Source of the DNA: Clonostachys chloroleuca | Lineage: Eukaryota > Ascomycota > Sordariomycetes > Hypocreales > Bionectriaceae | Direction of reading: 5' to 3' | Length of the DNA stretch: 64,000 bases | Assembly (NCBI GenBank): GCA_037952775.1 | Contig: JBANAY010000003.1 | Span: 3,038,001-3,102,000, forward strand | Shown here: piece after piece, positions 26,138 to 38,900 of the stretch | Layout of the letters: each line of letters begins with the position of its first letter | Numbering within the stretch: position 1 is the stretch's first letter | The notes under the pieces: generated by a model | Seen by the model: only the letters and a program-made list of their open reading frames with translations | What the model was told of the DNA's origin: nothing | Databases searched by the model: none | Translations under genes and position numbers: made by a program

Positions 26138-28295
26138 CTGAGCTACCTGCCTGCACAAGTAAAGCGGGCAGAGCCAGCATCGGGAACGGCCAATAGGAAC
26201 ACTGCCATGGCGGCCAGGGGAGAGGGTTTGCTCCCGCGGCTGTCAAAGAAAGCTTGCACAAAAAACGGCCCTGCGCGATGCCGAGAGGAGAAACGGGGGG
26301 GCCATGGCCTGCAATAATCACCATCGACGGGGGCTCCAACGTTAGCTGTTGGCTGAGGATGCCTCTCTGCTCTATGTGTGTGCAGGGGCAAAGGCGGAAA
26401 AGAGCATCTCTTCCTCTCCCTTTCCTTTGATCATCTTCTCTCCGCCGCCACCCGCAAGAACTACTGTCCTCCCACGGGGGGCGTGCGTAGAGCGTCATCA
26501 ACCACCATCATCTTGTTCTCCTGGGATACTCGTCAGTGCCGGCCCTAAGGGGGCACAAAGCGGATATTTTTTCTCATTCGGTTTTTTCTAAGTGTTCCCC
26601 CCTGTTCCCTCCTGTACTAAACTACGTCGTAGCTCGCGTATGCGCGATAATGGATGAGGTTTGGTGGAGTGCATGATTCATCTACGATGCAATATCACGA
26701 TCCCCACACAACGTTGCTTTTTTTCCTCTCTCCTCATGATGGCTTTCGGCCATATCGCTCTGGTGTCGGCTTTTTTATGCGCCGCCGGCCGGCCGACCGC
26801 GCGCCTAGGCAAACAAGACGCCACAGGTTTTTGGGTTGTATGCTTCTTACCTTAGTGCTGGACGCATGCGAATGTCTGCATTATGCACGACTGGGCCGTT
26901 GTCGCACTCCAGGGACCGAGACGGCAATGCACCACGTCCCATGGCCCCCGGGCTTCTAATCGCTTTTGTTCTTTGCCTTTTTCCGTTAGGTGATCGGGGG
27001 AAGGGGATAGATAGGCTACGTACCCGGCCACACTTGTTGGTTGGTTGTATTGTTCCTACAGGCAGGCTGGGTTTGCTTTCCCCGGGTCTCGCCCTCTTCG
27101 TAGCGTCCCTTGTCGTTCGACCGGGATGATTTTGGCTAGGCTCAAGTGCTTTAGAGAACCTCAATCTCCCGCAGATGGGGCTAAAATAGTGATGCTCAGG
27201 CAAGGACGTCAGGGTTGCAGGGCTTTGTTTTTTTCAACCGGGAGAAACAGGCCTTGTCCATCGAGCCTCAGCTCAGGGGGCAATATACCACATGAATCAA
27301 TGGCTCGAGGAATCGGGGCTCGCGCGATTCGCTGAGACCTGCCCTCTGTCCAACTAGGCCCAGTAGCAATTCCCTAGTAGCCTCACGTTATTCCTTCCTG
27401 GTGGCTTTGCTCTATCAGCCTACGCGACAGACCCCGGAGCTGGCCTGGCCATGGTTACATGAGCCACCGGCCCAGATCCTGCACCAAGGGAGTGTGGGCT
27501 ACAGCGTCGGAGCAGCTGGTGAATACGAGAGCATCGCCTGCGTCGGATGCGTGATGGAAGTGAAGCCACACCAACGCAGCCCATCGCGGTCGAAACCCTC
27601 CAGGGATCCAAGCACGATATTGACTCGCGGATGGGCCAACCCCCCTGCCTTTCCCCTCCGTACCCATGCCCATGAACCAACAGCCCATTGTCCTGGGTCT
27701 AATTAGATGCTGATAGCGTTTTTTGTTCCTCTGGCCCATTCCGCTGGATCAGCACCCGACGCCGAGGAGAGGGAATTCCAGCGTAACGGCGGATGGGGCG
27801 CCCATCAACGAAATTCCACAGCTTGGTTTGATTTCCTGGCCAGGGGGACCACCTCGCTTAGCAATGGCCAAACAACGGCGTCGATCTTCCCAGCATTGGC
27901 TAGCAACGACGTCCTGTTCGGGGTTTGATGGCGCGTTGCTTTTTGTTCCCCAGATCGAGTACCAGCCTACCCTACATGCTTCTTGATACCGGACGTGTCA
28001 CTCCACGACCATCTCTTCTTCCACTTCTTCCTTTGTGTTCAAGTGAATCTCCTCTGTACTTTCGTGGATATCGTAGAGTGCCAGTTTGGCGTTTGCGTAT
28101 GTTGGAAAGTAATTGCGTTGTTTGACCGTTCGAAACCTGACATCAAACAGTCAGATCACCAACTCGCACCCGAACACGGCCAAGAGCTGCCAATCATAAC
28201 CCCATCCCAACGGTAGATGGAAACCTTGTTCGCTCCCAACAAACCACCCGGGGTGAGTAGGGTAAACCCTGTGATTAGGTTTGGTTTCATCCAGA

Positions 28296-28307
28296 CCCCC
28301 CCCCCCC
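28296..28307. repeat. C12 homopolymer
   Basis: Uninterrupted run of 12 cytosines in the gene-poor region. Confidence 0.8.
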
Positions 28308-29635
28308 GCCCATGTCCTGTCCCAGAGCTAGAAAACCCGTTGGCTCTTTGTCTCGTCTTCCCACCAGCCAAACAATGAGGCATGCACAACAACCTGAACC
28401 CCCGGTAGGTCGCCTTCCCCAACCCACTTGGAAGCGTGAGATCAGGACGTCCAACACGCGTTGCCTTATTTCCGGTGGAGGCTGGATCGGGGCCATCCCG
28501 AGAGACCTGATTTGCACTGTACGTCAACCCGATCTCGGGCTGTTGACCACAGCGAAGGGAAACCCATTCGCATATAAGCGGTCATTTTCCGTAGGCATGG
28601 ATGGAAAGAGGTCCTACCCGCACCCCCCAGGTCGAGGTCATGGCACTTGTCGAGCAGAAAGGGGCTTTGAGAACTGATCATCGCAACGAGGAGTTGTTCT
28701 CTCATTGCCCAAAACGCACGACCGAGTCCGGCCCAGGCGACGGACGGACGGGTCTGAGTGGCAACGGTCATGATTCCGCGTGGACTGTGCTCTGTCATTT
28801 CCATTAGTTCCTTTCATTCCACGTAGACAGACTATTTTGCAGATCTCACTATATCTCCTCTCTGTTATCAGATGCGTTGGGATTCAGGCTTCTCGTTAAC
28901 CCCTGCCGGGTCCTCTGGGTGTCTGGTCCTGGCGTCTTAGTGCTTCCAGACTTCTTAGACCCTTGGCTCTTATGACTCGGGTGGTGTATGATAATGACCG
29001 TGTGATATCAACATATGATATGAATCATATTTACACAAAACCTGCTACTACTACCGCCTCGGGCAAAGCGGCAAGGGTATCGAGGAGAAAGGTCGGAGAT
29101 ACAGATTCCTCGAAACCCTCCATGGAGCAGCCTGGACAGGTAGTTGCACAACACGTATAGCGTCTGTTACACGAACCCTAAAATCGGATAGGGCAACCCG
29201 CAGAGCAAGCACATATCGACTCTTCGAGTTCCCGCGCCACCGAACACTCTTAGTGCGGCCCACGGCAGGTCCCTACCAGCCTCTCTCGGCCAATATCAAG
29301 AAGCCGCCCTCCTCCTCCCTAAGAAGAAGACCCGAAACAATAGAAGCAAGGCTTTGGAATCAACCACTGAACTTGACCAACCCTTCTTGGCCATCCTGTT
29401 GTCATATCGTATCGTAAACGCGAGAGTCTCGTTCATATATCATCTTTGATATTAACCGAGCTTGGAAGGTATGGATTCGTGATGCGAGGCCATAACACCG
29501 AGCCTCCGACTCGATAACTCGGCTTATGCTGCGCCAACTCCGTCGCGGCGACAGAGTGCTTCAACCACGTTGTGTATCACACTGGCCCGCATGTAAGCTG
29601 GCATCCGATATATGACAACCCCTCTGAGGTCAGAG

Positions 29636-29660
29636 TCACATCGCATCACATCACATCACA
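29636..29660. repeat. (CATCA)n-type microsatellite
   Basis: About four imperfect copies of a 5-bp unit (catcacatcacatcaca). Simple sequence with no associated gene. Confidence 0.75.
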
Positions 29661-32600
29661 GAGCGTACGTACGCGCTTTCAAGTCTACATGGCTGCTTAG
29701 TGAAAACCAACTCAAATATCATAAACTACATGGCTGATACGGACCTATAATCTTGTCTCTTGGCGTTGTATGTATGCAGTTGAGAAAGTCAAAGCCGGCC
29801 CAGCCAGCCATGTCAGACTCATCATCCTTTGATACACCCATGCATGCTTATACGCTTATCCAGCCCGGGCGACACAGCAGAAACCAATCACATGCCCGCA
29901 GGATATAGGAGGGCCATTCTGACTCCAACTGTCGCAACCCGAAGGCGTTTTCCGTGACACGACAGACACCCGCTGTTGCTCCCAGTGCCCAATGTCTCGT
30001 CCCGGATACAGGATTGTGGACAATACGTGCATTCCGCATTGGCTGAGCCGCGGTAGTTTTTTCTCCTCCCCTCCCTGACCACACCTCTACGTACGTGTTC
30101 CCAGTCCCTTTTGTACGCGCACCTCCGTACCTAGTGGAGCATCGGTAGCCCAACCATGCCGCTGCACGATCTGGCGATCTGGGATCAGCATCGAGCCCAA
30201 CCCGCCTAATCAGGTTGGCCCCGAAGCATCCAGGAAGACGGGCTACTGCACCAGCTGCATATCCAGCATGTAAATAGCGCAACCCATCCATCGTTTCCCA
30301 TGGCCCAGATGGTTGAGATTCGAGTTGCGACCTTGCGGGGGTTCCGATGGTCATTCGGCCTTGCCTGTTCGCAACTGGACTGTGGTGCCGACTCAGACCC
30401 CATCTCCGTGGGATGGGTACGATTGCTCGAACCGACCGACTGCATCGTCAGGCGGAGCTGCCCAGAGGTGTGTGCATACACAGCATGGAGCCAGTGAGAT
30501 CGGGCCCCCTCCTTCGAACTCATCCGTGATGACGGCCGACGAGATTGAACACTCTTGTCCCACACAGCTAAGCAGAGCTGGTACTGGTACTGGTACTCCC
30601 CAAGTTAGCGTGCGCTCAGTATTAAGTCGCAAGGGATGGCCAAGGCCCAACACCGCCAAATTGCCAATGAGCCTAGAGCTCCTCAAAATCCGTAATAGGG
30701 TGTTGATATCCGAGCCTAGGTGGCTTAGCTCTCTCCTTGGTCAGGACGCGAGCGCTCGGTCGTCGCCAATCTGCAGCTAGAACGATGCCCGTTGGTCCAC
30801 GCGCACTGATCGGATCCAATCTTGCTAAATTGGCGGGAAATCTCTCAGCATGTATGTATCGCATCTCTTAACTCTATGTCTCCACGATCCCTCCCGCGCT
30901 ATTGAGAGCCACCTGCGGACGGTCGTGACCCGCAGTGCCACCCAAGCCCAGCCACCCAACGTATAATTTTCAAGGCCTTCATTACTCGTGACCAAGATGG
31001 TCAAAGGACCGACCTAGGCAGACGATGGCGGTGAGAGAGGCGAGCTGAGATGAGGGAAATCCTCGGGGGCGCTGGCTCGGTCACACAGACCACCACGAGC
31101 ATGCCCACGGCCAACCTGATGCTGGCGTGTGCGAGTGAGGGTCAGACCTGGACCCTGAGGAGAAATCGGTCACTACCCATGATGTGCTCGTAGATCTGGC
31201 GGCACGGCACCGATCGTATTTCGCGAACCCTCAAAACCCTTCGTCTCGCTGTGGGTAATGAGCTGGTGTGAGCGAGTCAGTCGGCGCAGAGTCTACTGCA
31301 TCACCCTGGCGCCTGATTTGAGCCAGACCAAGGACTGGGGACGTTCAGAGTCGAACGCTGGTGCCCTAGTTCGCACAACTAGCAACCTAGTCCCAGAAGC
31401 TAGGACAGTCTTCTGGTCCGGCTCAAAGACGGGCAGGCAAGCAGACTTGCGAGCTCGTCGTGCTAGCTGACCGGAGGATCACCAGCGCTAAGTCGAGCTG
31501 TGGCCTTGTTACATACTGAATGTCGCTGCCATGTGTTGAGAAGTGGCATGCCAGAGCCAGGGAGTGAGGAGACAGACGTCTTGGCAAAGGGTCGCGTCGA
31601 TCGTAGAGTCTGGACTCTATTACCCCCGCCCGCACTCAAGGATGAACGAGTGGACGACGGCCACCGGAGTCCGTGATGGTGATGGACGCTCAATTTTGGT
31701 CCATTGGGCACTGTCGTCTCCTATGAGCTGTCACCAGCGCCAGCGCCAGCAATCAAGGGCGGAGGCTGCAAGAGGCTTATCCCAACAGAGGATACCGGCG
31801 TAACATCGTCAATTGAGCCGCTCGTCACATTGGCACTGGCGTCCTTGGATGAGGAATGAGGCTGGCCGGGATTGTAGTTAGCAAGGACTGTCTTTAACGT
31901 GGGCGGGTGTTTCACAGCCCAGAGCTTGACGATGATCCGTATTTCGGCACTGGGTGGCTCTATCTAGCATGCTCACCTAGAGAAAGGGCCTAACAGATGG
32001 CCTAAGAAATGGAATGGTTCATGAAGACCGGTACTTACCAGATAGGGAAGGGGTGATACTGGTTGTGGGGATGAATTACATTGCTTGCGTTGGTCGAGTT
32101 GGGCCGGTATGAACATCATCTATGCTAGCGTAACAGGGTCCTCGACCGCTACTCGCACAAGCATTTTGCATGCTGGCCAGGAGATTGGGAATCAATCTCG
32201 ACACGCCCAGGCCGATTAACTCGTAATAACCCGGGATCGGCTGGTCTCGTGAGCGCGCCAGTCGCTGTAGCCGTCGCATTCCCATCCCGACTCCGAGAGG
32301 TGATGGGCTCCGCATAGCCTCAGTACATCACATATGTACATACACATACATGCATCACAATTCGCATTGAAATGGTCTGATATCTCCGGGCGGCTGATTG
32401 GCAAGCGGCCTGGAAGAGTTCGCGGCCTTGCAGTTTATCGCCAGGGTGGGTGGGACTAGCCATTGCCACCCAGCCCGATGGAAATGGGATTCTGGCTGGC
32501 CTTGAGCCGTCGACATCCATCCATCACCTACATACATACATCATGCGAATCTGCATGCGCTTTCGAAAGGGCGGGGCGGTGGGGAGGGGGGACTTCACTT

Positions 32601-33098
32601 AATCAGGCCATCTTGGAGCTCCTCGACCACTTTCGTCGGGGTCGATCATGCGACTAAAAAGAAAAGAAAAAAGAAAAAAGTAACGAGAACCCGGGAGATT
32701 TCTGCTCGATTGCTGGGTCGCAGCACCCGGGGTGGGATACTGGGTATGTGTGTGTGTGTATGCAGGACGAGCTGGCCATGGACTAGGCTGGCCGAATTGT
32801 GATGCGATTGCTAGTTTGCATGCATTGAGATTATTGAGCCTTGGGATGCTCAGAGCCACTGAAAACTACTGTGCTGCTCAATGGGCCAGCATGACCTGTG
32901 AGCATCTCATGATTAGGAATGCGTCCGCGTCAACCCCCTGGCCAGCGAGGAAGGAAAACTTTGCAGAGCGGTGCAGGGGCAATCAATAGCGATACGGCTA
33001 GCTAGACGCAGAGTGATGGCTGTACGTGGTAATAACATGGACGATATATCATCGAGCTTGTCGTCGTCGATGAAACAGGCTCTCCTCGCGACGGCGGG

Positions 33099-33118
33099 TT
33101 TGATTTGATTTGATTTGA
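33099..33118. repeat. (TTGAT)n microsatellite
   Basis: Four copies of a 5-bp unit, followed by a diverged copy (gatgtgatt). No gene nearby. Confidence 0.75.
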
Positions 33119-33763
33119 TGTGATTGGGACTCGCATCCATCATCGTAGATCGGGTGTAATTTCTCATGCAGGGCGGCGCTCGATGCTCTTCCCCCCATAC
33201 ATCTTGAAGCTAAAGCCCATGAACAGGGGCAAGTGGGAGAGAAGCTGTCCAGAAGCCTCCTGAAAGCTCCGGAGGTAACTAGGTACTCTGGCCGCCGGTA
33301 GAGCCCAGCTCCACCCGGGCTGACAATCTCAGCAATAAGGGTACTTCCGCTGCGGTCTCAACGGTTGTGCAGGAGGGCTGGGCCACTGAGAAGCCCGGAT
33401 TCATGTCCAGTGTGGTGCGGCTAGCAGGGATTTTCCTACAAACGCTAGCTTACTCTGGCCCAACAACCAGGTCAAGATGAGATGCGATGGGACGATGCCG
33501 AGGCGGAAGCGGCTACTTAATCGAGATCGTTGGCCGGCAAAGCCCGTGGTAGTCCCACGTACTTTTCGTCCGCGTCGTCCTGTCCTGGGCCAGCAACCGC
33601 CCCAGGGAGATCACAATCCCCAGGTGGGTTTCACAATATCCGGCCCTGAGGCGAGCACCGCTGCTGCTTCTTCTTCGTCGCCGGTGCCGAGGACGAGCAC
33701 AGCGCCGGCGGCGCGTCGCGGACCAGCTCGCTTAGATCTCGTAGAGCGAATCAAGGCCAGTCT

Positions 33764-33787
33764 GCAGGAGCAGGAGCAGGAGCAGGA
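33764..33787. repeat. (CAGGAG)n hexamer repeat
   Basis: About four copies of a GAGCAG/CAGGAG unit. It lies inside a 141-codon plus-strand open frame (33477-33902), where it would encode an EQEQEQ run. I do not think that frame is a gene. Confidence 0.7.
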
Positions 33788-34997
33788 AGAGGCAGGCTGC
33801 GGCTGCTTGGGGCCAAGTGGCCAACTGACGGGCATGCTTGGCTGTGCGCGGAAGACTGAGCCCCGTCGCGCGGAGGGTAAATCGAACGACATTCATGTCT
33901 GAATGCCTGCGCATCCCTGTCGCATCGCCTGATCTGTGTCTGCCTGGGCAGAGGGATCCCCCGCTTTCCCAGCCAACCCAGGCCCAGATTCGGAGACCCT
34001 GTTTCTCCCTCTGCAGCATGCATCGACTGGCGCCCCTTCTGGCTTCTTTTTGCGGGTGGCAGTGGCCTGATCATTCCCAGCGCAACCATGCAACTTTGAC
34101 ATGGATCGTGCCACACTTGTGCGTATGCCAGATCGATGACTGGCCAGGGCAGCTGGAGCGTTGCATCGGACTTCCTCCGGGATTGACCTTAACCACAGCT
34201 TCCTCAGGCCGATGCGCTGGGGTCCGTCGGCCGTGCTCTGCTCCTCCTCGGCAATTAATGGGCGAAGGATGTGTGTGGGATGCGATGCGAGGAGCGAAGG
34301 CCGCCCATCGAGGCAGAGCCTTGGGATCTGGTGATGCTACGCACACGGGCGACTCACGCAGGTAAGAGGAAGGTAAGGTACCAGATCAGGAACCGATCAT
34401 CGGTATCCGATACAAATCATGCAACGTGCCTGCCTTTGCCACTGCTTGCGCGGTACGCACCGCCAAGTACCAGGTACCTGCCGCGAGGTACCGGCCCAGC
34501 TGCCCTCGACTCCTCGCCCAGCCCCGACTCGACCCCCATCCGCTGTCTGGTCCGTCTCAGCTAATCCGCTCCACCACCCCCTTCTTCTTCCCTTGTCCTC
34601 TCGAAGCTTTTGCCCCAGGATCCATGGCTTGTTCGCCAACGGCAGTGCCAGGATCCTCCCTCCCCTCCCATCGAGCCATCGTAAACCACCTCTGGCCATC
34701 CCCCTTCCTCCACTCGCTCGCCCACCCATCTCAGAGGGCCATCTTCGGTGCTGATATCGATCGGTAACAGACCCCAGATGACAGGTCCCACTTTTGCGCG
34801 ACACGCAGCGTGCTTCTGCTATGTGAGGTAGGTAAGTATCTATCTGCTTGGGCAAAAAAACGCATCAGAGTATCACGTCGGCCAGCGTGTCGCCAAGCGG
34901 CCACACATCCTCCACTGAATCGAGGTCATGTTGCTTTTTCCGCCCTGACAGTTGGCTACTAGACCTACACATCGACGCTGATGACATTCCGACATAG

Positions 34998-35015
34998 GTG
35001 TGTGTGTGTGTGTGT
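34998..35015. repeat. (GT)9 dinucleotide repeat
   Basis: Uninterrupted GT repeat followed by a cgtgtgtcgtgtgtc variant. Confidence 0.8.
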
Positions 35016-35702
35016 CGTGTGTCGTGTGTCTACGCGCTATCGACATGCCATGCTGCCAAACGTGTCCCTGCCTAGTCTCTTTTCTTCCCCCTTCTGCTTT
35101 TCCTTTCTTTTTGTCAAGGACGTGTCTATTCTGATGCGACACATGACAACCTGTCACATCCTCAGCTTGCTGGCAAGCCAAGATATGGATTGGATTGGGG
35201 GAGGGGGGGGGGAAGCGCCTTCTCATCTCATCATCGCACACTTTGGGAGGGTAAGAAAAGATGGGGTGACCACCTGTCGACAGAGCACACAGTAATTTGC
35301 AGACGCTGCATCTTGATGTCACAGCCCCCTACCCTACCCTACCCGTCAGGTGGGTGTCCCCAAAGGAAAGAAGGGCCTATTTTGCATTTGCAGGGCTTTC
35401 CGAATTCTTCCTTGGATCAGGCGCCCTGATCTGGAGAGGGTATGAACGGGCATGTATGTATGATCCTCGTATACATCCACAGACGGCTCACATATTACCC
35501 ATCTATTACTGTGTGTGAAATGCCACAGGAGGATTTTGGGGTTAATTTGCCCACCGAGAAATTCAGCCCACTCCCCGGTCGAGCGTTGCATCTGGCATGG
35601 GTAAAACCTCGAGAGATGTGGATAATTAGACCCGGCACCCCTAAAACGCTCGCACACACACCTCTCTTTCTCATCGACGTTTCCAGATGGAGACGGGGAT
35701 GG

Positions 35703-35924
35703 CAAGCGAGTGACATAAAACATGGTACACCCAGAACTTCCAGCGTTGAATTTCAACACAAGATGAAAACAATTAGCCAGTAATAAATACAATAGCAGCT
35801 AAATACTGTAGAATAATAATCATTAATTTTCTTATTACTGCGTTTAGCCTTATGGATAAGAAAGGGAGGTCCCTGACTTGTGTGAACAGCGCTTTGGTGT
35901 GCCATGTTTTATGCCACTCGCTTG
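35703..35924. repeat. 222-bp element with 29-bp inverted repeats around an AT-rich core
   Basis: The left arm at 35703-35731 and the reverse complement of 35896-35924 match at 27 of 29 bases; both differences are transitions. The arms are caagcgagtgacataaaaca... and caagcgagtggcataaaaca.... The 164-bp spacer is distinctly AT-rich (taataaatac, aataataatcattaatt) compared with its GC-rich surroundings. There is no open frame of note in the spacer. The layout fits a small non-autonomous inverted-repeat element or a transcript hairpin. I could not see a target-site duplication. Confidence 0.55.
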
Positions 35925-38900
35925 GATGGCTAAACGGATGGATATACGACAGAAGGGCCTTTTGGTTTTAGGTGGGAAATGTAATAGCGCTCTGTACACC
36001 TTGCGAATAATACAAGTACAAAGCACCCACACCACTTATCTCCCAATGTGATAGATCACTTAGACGAGTCAGATCATACGTTCGCCGATTTGATGCACGC
36101 GCCTTTTGTCAATATTGGAGAGGCCTTTTTTTATTCTCATGTACTAATAATGTATTTAGTCTTATGTACACTCTATTTCTGACAAGCCTATCATCTGTCA
36201 ATCTCATTGATTCATATCATGATTTATCATCTAGCCGCCTCCTGTTGGCCTTGGTCTTACGAATGATGATGCTGCACGTCCGCCAGTATCGCAGGAGCTG
36301 ACAATGCAGAAATAGCACACACACTCATGTGTGGTTTATAGTGCTATCTGGAGAAAATCGACCCCCGAGGCAACGATCTGCACTCGGAACCTGCATATAA
36401 AATATGCAAGGTTCGACGTTGTGCTCTGGAATACATGTTCCTTTTTCTCCCCCTGCAATGCGCATCCCGGCATTGCTATCCAGTGGCAGATATAAGCAAG
36501 GGGACTAATAGCAGGAAAGGGGAGTTTTGAGCTAGCTGCAAGCGATGAGGGACGGATGGGGATATTGTTTGTTCGCCTTGCCTTCTTTTACCACTAGCTG
36601 TGCGTGCTAAGCGGGATCGAAGGGGGTTTTTGGGGGAGGGGCCGTTGGGTGAGCATTTGCAGCCAGCTCGAGTCAGCAGGCCTTGCAAGCAACGTGGTGG
36701 TACCAGCAGGCAGTATGTAGAGATTCGGGGATTTACTTCCAATCGTATTTGCAAAAGTCGGAGACGCCGGGCGGAGAAGGGGGCCATCGTTGCAATCCTA
36801 TCTCGACTCCCTTGCAAGCTCGTCTCCTCCTCCAGAGCGTGGCAGCAGATCGCTATCCCGAACCCTGGCACGTCACTTGCAACAGATGCGGTTTCATCGA
36901 CCTCGCCGTGTTTCTCCCCTCCCCTCCAGGCTCTCGCTCTATTTCTTGCCCGCCCAAGAAAACCGGCGCTTGTTATGGTTTCGAAGCTAACAACTGGGGA
37001 GTGGTAGCGGATGACAACCAACCTAGTCTCATGCAGGTGCTCGCTTTCGATCAAATGTTGCGGAGCCCAGTGCGTCATAACCCACAACCAAGGGTCCTTC
37101 GCCTGTCAAGAGCGGAGTGAAGGTCGTTGAGACTCCAGCCCACTTCTCTCTCCATAATAAGGACGGGCCCAGGGTTGGTTGTGAATCGGAAACACGAGCA
37201 CCATGATTCGGGAGCTAGGTCTGCCAATTTTCTGGTCCGGCTCCTTGCCTTAGACAGAGAGACAGTCAGCCAGCCGGCTGGCCAGGTGGACGGCTGAAGA
37301 AGCAGAGGACGCACCACGTTTAATTAATCACATGAGGCTAGAGGGCGGACCAATGCGGGCGCATCACACCAAGGCATGTGTGATGGGCATGTATCAAGTT
37401 GAATAAGTGTACTGCAGCGGGGATGATCCTTACCTTATGCCCGTGGCCAACTGCTGAGGAAAAAAGAACAACCCAAAGGAACAAAATGGGGAAAGATGAA
37501 ATCAGCAACGCCAATCATGGCAATCACAGACGGTGATTGTCGCCTCTGCCCGCCATCTGCCAAGCGAGGAAGATCTGATCCGAGCTCTCGGCCTGAAACG
37601 TGTTTTTCTCGGGTGGAAGGTAGTGTCAGCTTCAAAGTCAGGTATGACGTTTGCTGACAGCGGCTTTTGTCTCTGGCTACCGACCTGCCTGTCGAGCGAA
37701 GTGAGTAGTCGTAAGAAGAAACAAGAGAAGAAGGGTGAGAGTTGTCATCGAGGCGGCACACTCGTCGCTTTGTCTAATAGCAATATCCCGCCTGGCGCTT
37801 TCTGCGCCTCTCAACTAAACCCACGTAGAGCAGTGCTTCGCTCTGCTTCAGACCTGTCGCAAACGGTGGACGGACCCGTCATATCCCGTGATGTGTTGTG
37901 GGCGACCTTACCCCCTTCTAGGCCGTCGGAAGTGGCTCTGACTGGTCAACAGCCTACCCCGATTCTTTCGATCGAGACAGTGGCTTGTCGCCATGTATGC
38001 ATGGAGGTTCATGGTCACCCACCACACACCGTTGGATCTCATCTTTCATTCTTTTTAGCGGGAAATAGCCAGATGAGGAGTGGTCAGTGGCCAGCATACC
38101 CCGGCCGCCCCCATGAAGGGGAAGGGGGATGAGGCCGAGAGCCTAGTTGAGGGTAGCGAGCGACTCATCGACAAATTGCACTGGACGCCTCCACAAGTCT
38201 GGACCACACCTGGCCAGCCCTCCCTGCTCATCGCCCGCAGGCCCGTACGACACTGCGAGTGACCTGCCGAGGAACTCACATCGGACTGGACTGGCGAGTG
38301 CATGGTGCCATTGACGGCGCTGCAATGGGGATCGTGCATGCCATTCCATCACACCACACCATCTCGCGCTGCAACACGCCACAGCAAATCGTTGCTGGCA
38401 TCGAGGTGGTGGCTCGGCGCTTGCCTGCAACCCTGGCCAGGGTGGTCGGAGCGACAATGGACGACGGGGCGCTTCCCTCCCCCAGCTCTAACCCCCGAGG
38501 ACAGATGAGATAGGGTGAGACTGCGCCCATCGACGTACACGGTACATGAGGATATGTAATGAGCGTGTGAGAACAATCGAGAAAAAAGAAAGATCACGCC
38601 CGGCTAACACCCATGGGGACGGTAGCGCTGCAACTAGGGACAGCCCTGATTCAGGTAGACTGACCAAGCCGCACGCTTTACGTACTAATAATTAGCCTTC
38701 CTTTTAGGCCGGCATGATCAAGATCCACTGCAATCGAATCTGGGACGAGATTAGGCCCACCGGGGGAGGGGATCCATCTCACGAGTCACAAACCTGTGCC
38801 CACCCAAAGTCCTGGCACTACGCAGCACCGGCCGATGTCATCAGAGTTCGGAGCCACTGTCCGTAATTTACTCGTGTGGTGCGGTAGACTCCCACTGTTG

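Noticed and set aside
33477..33902. 141-codon plus-strand frame with an EQEQEQ run
   Set aside because: The run comes from a hexamer microsatellite. The rest is Arg/Pro/Ala-rich simple sequence with no family resemblance and open frames on the other strand.
36476..37087. 203-codon minus-strand frame in the gene-poor region
   Set aside because: A comparably open plus-strand frame overlaps it, no motif was seen, and no splice signals support extension.
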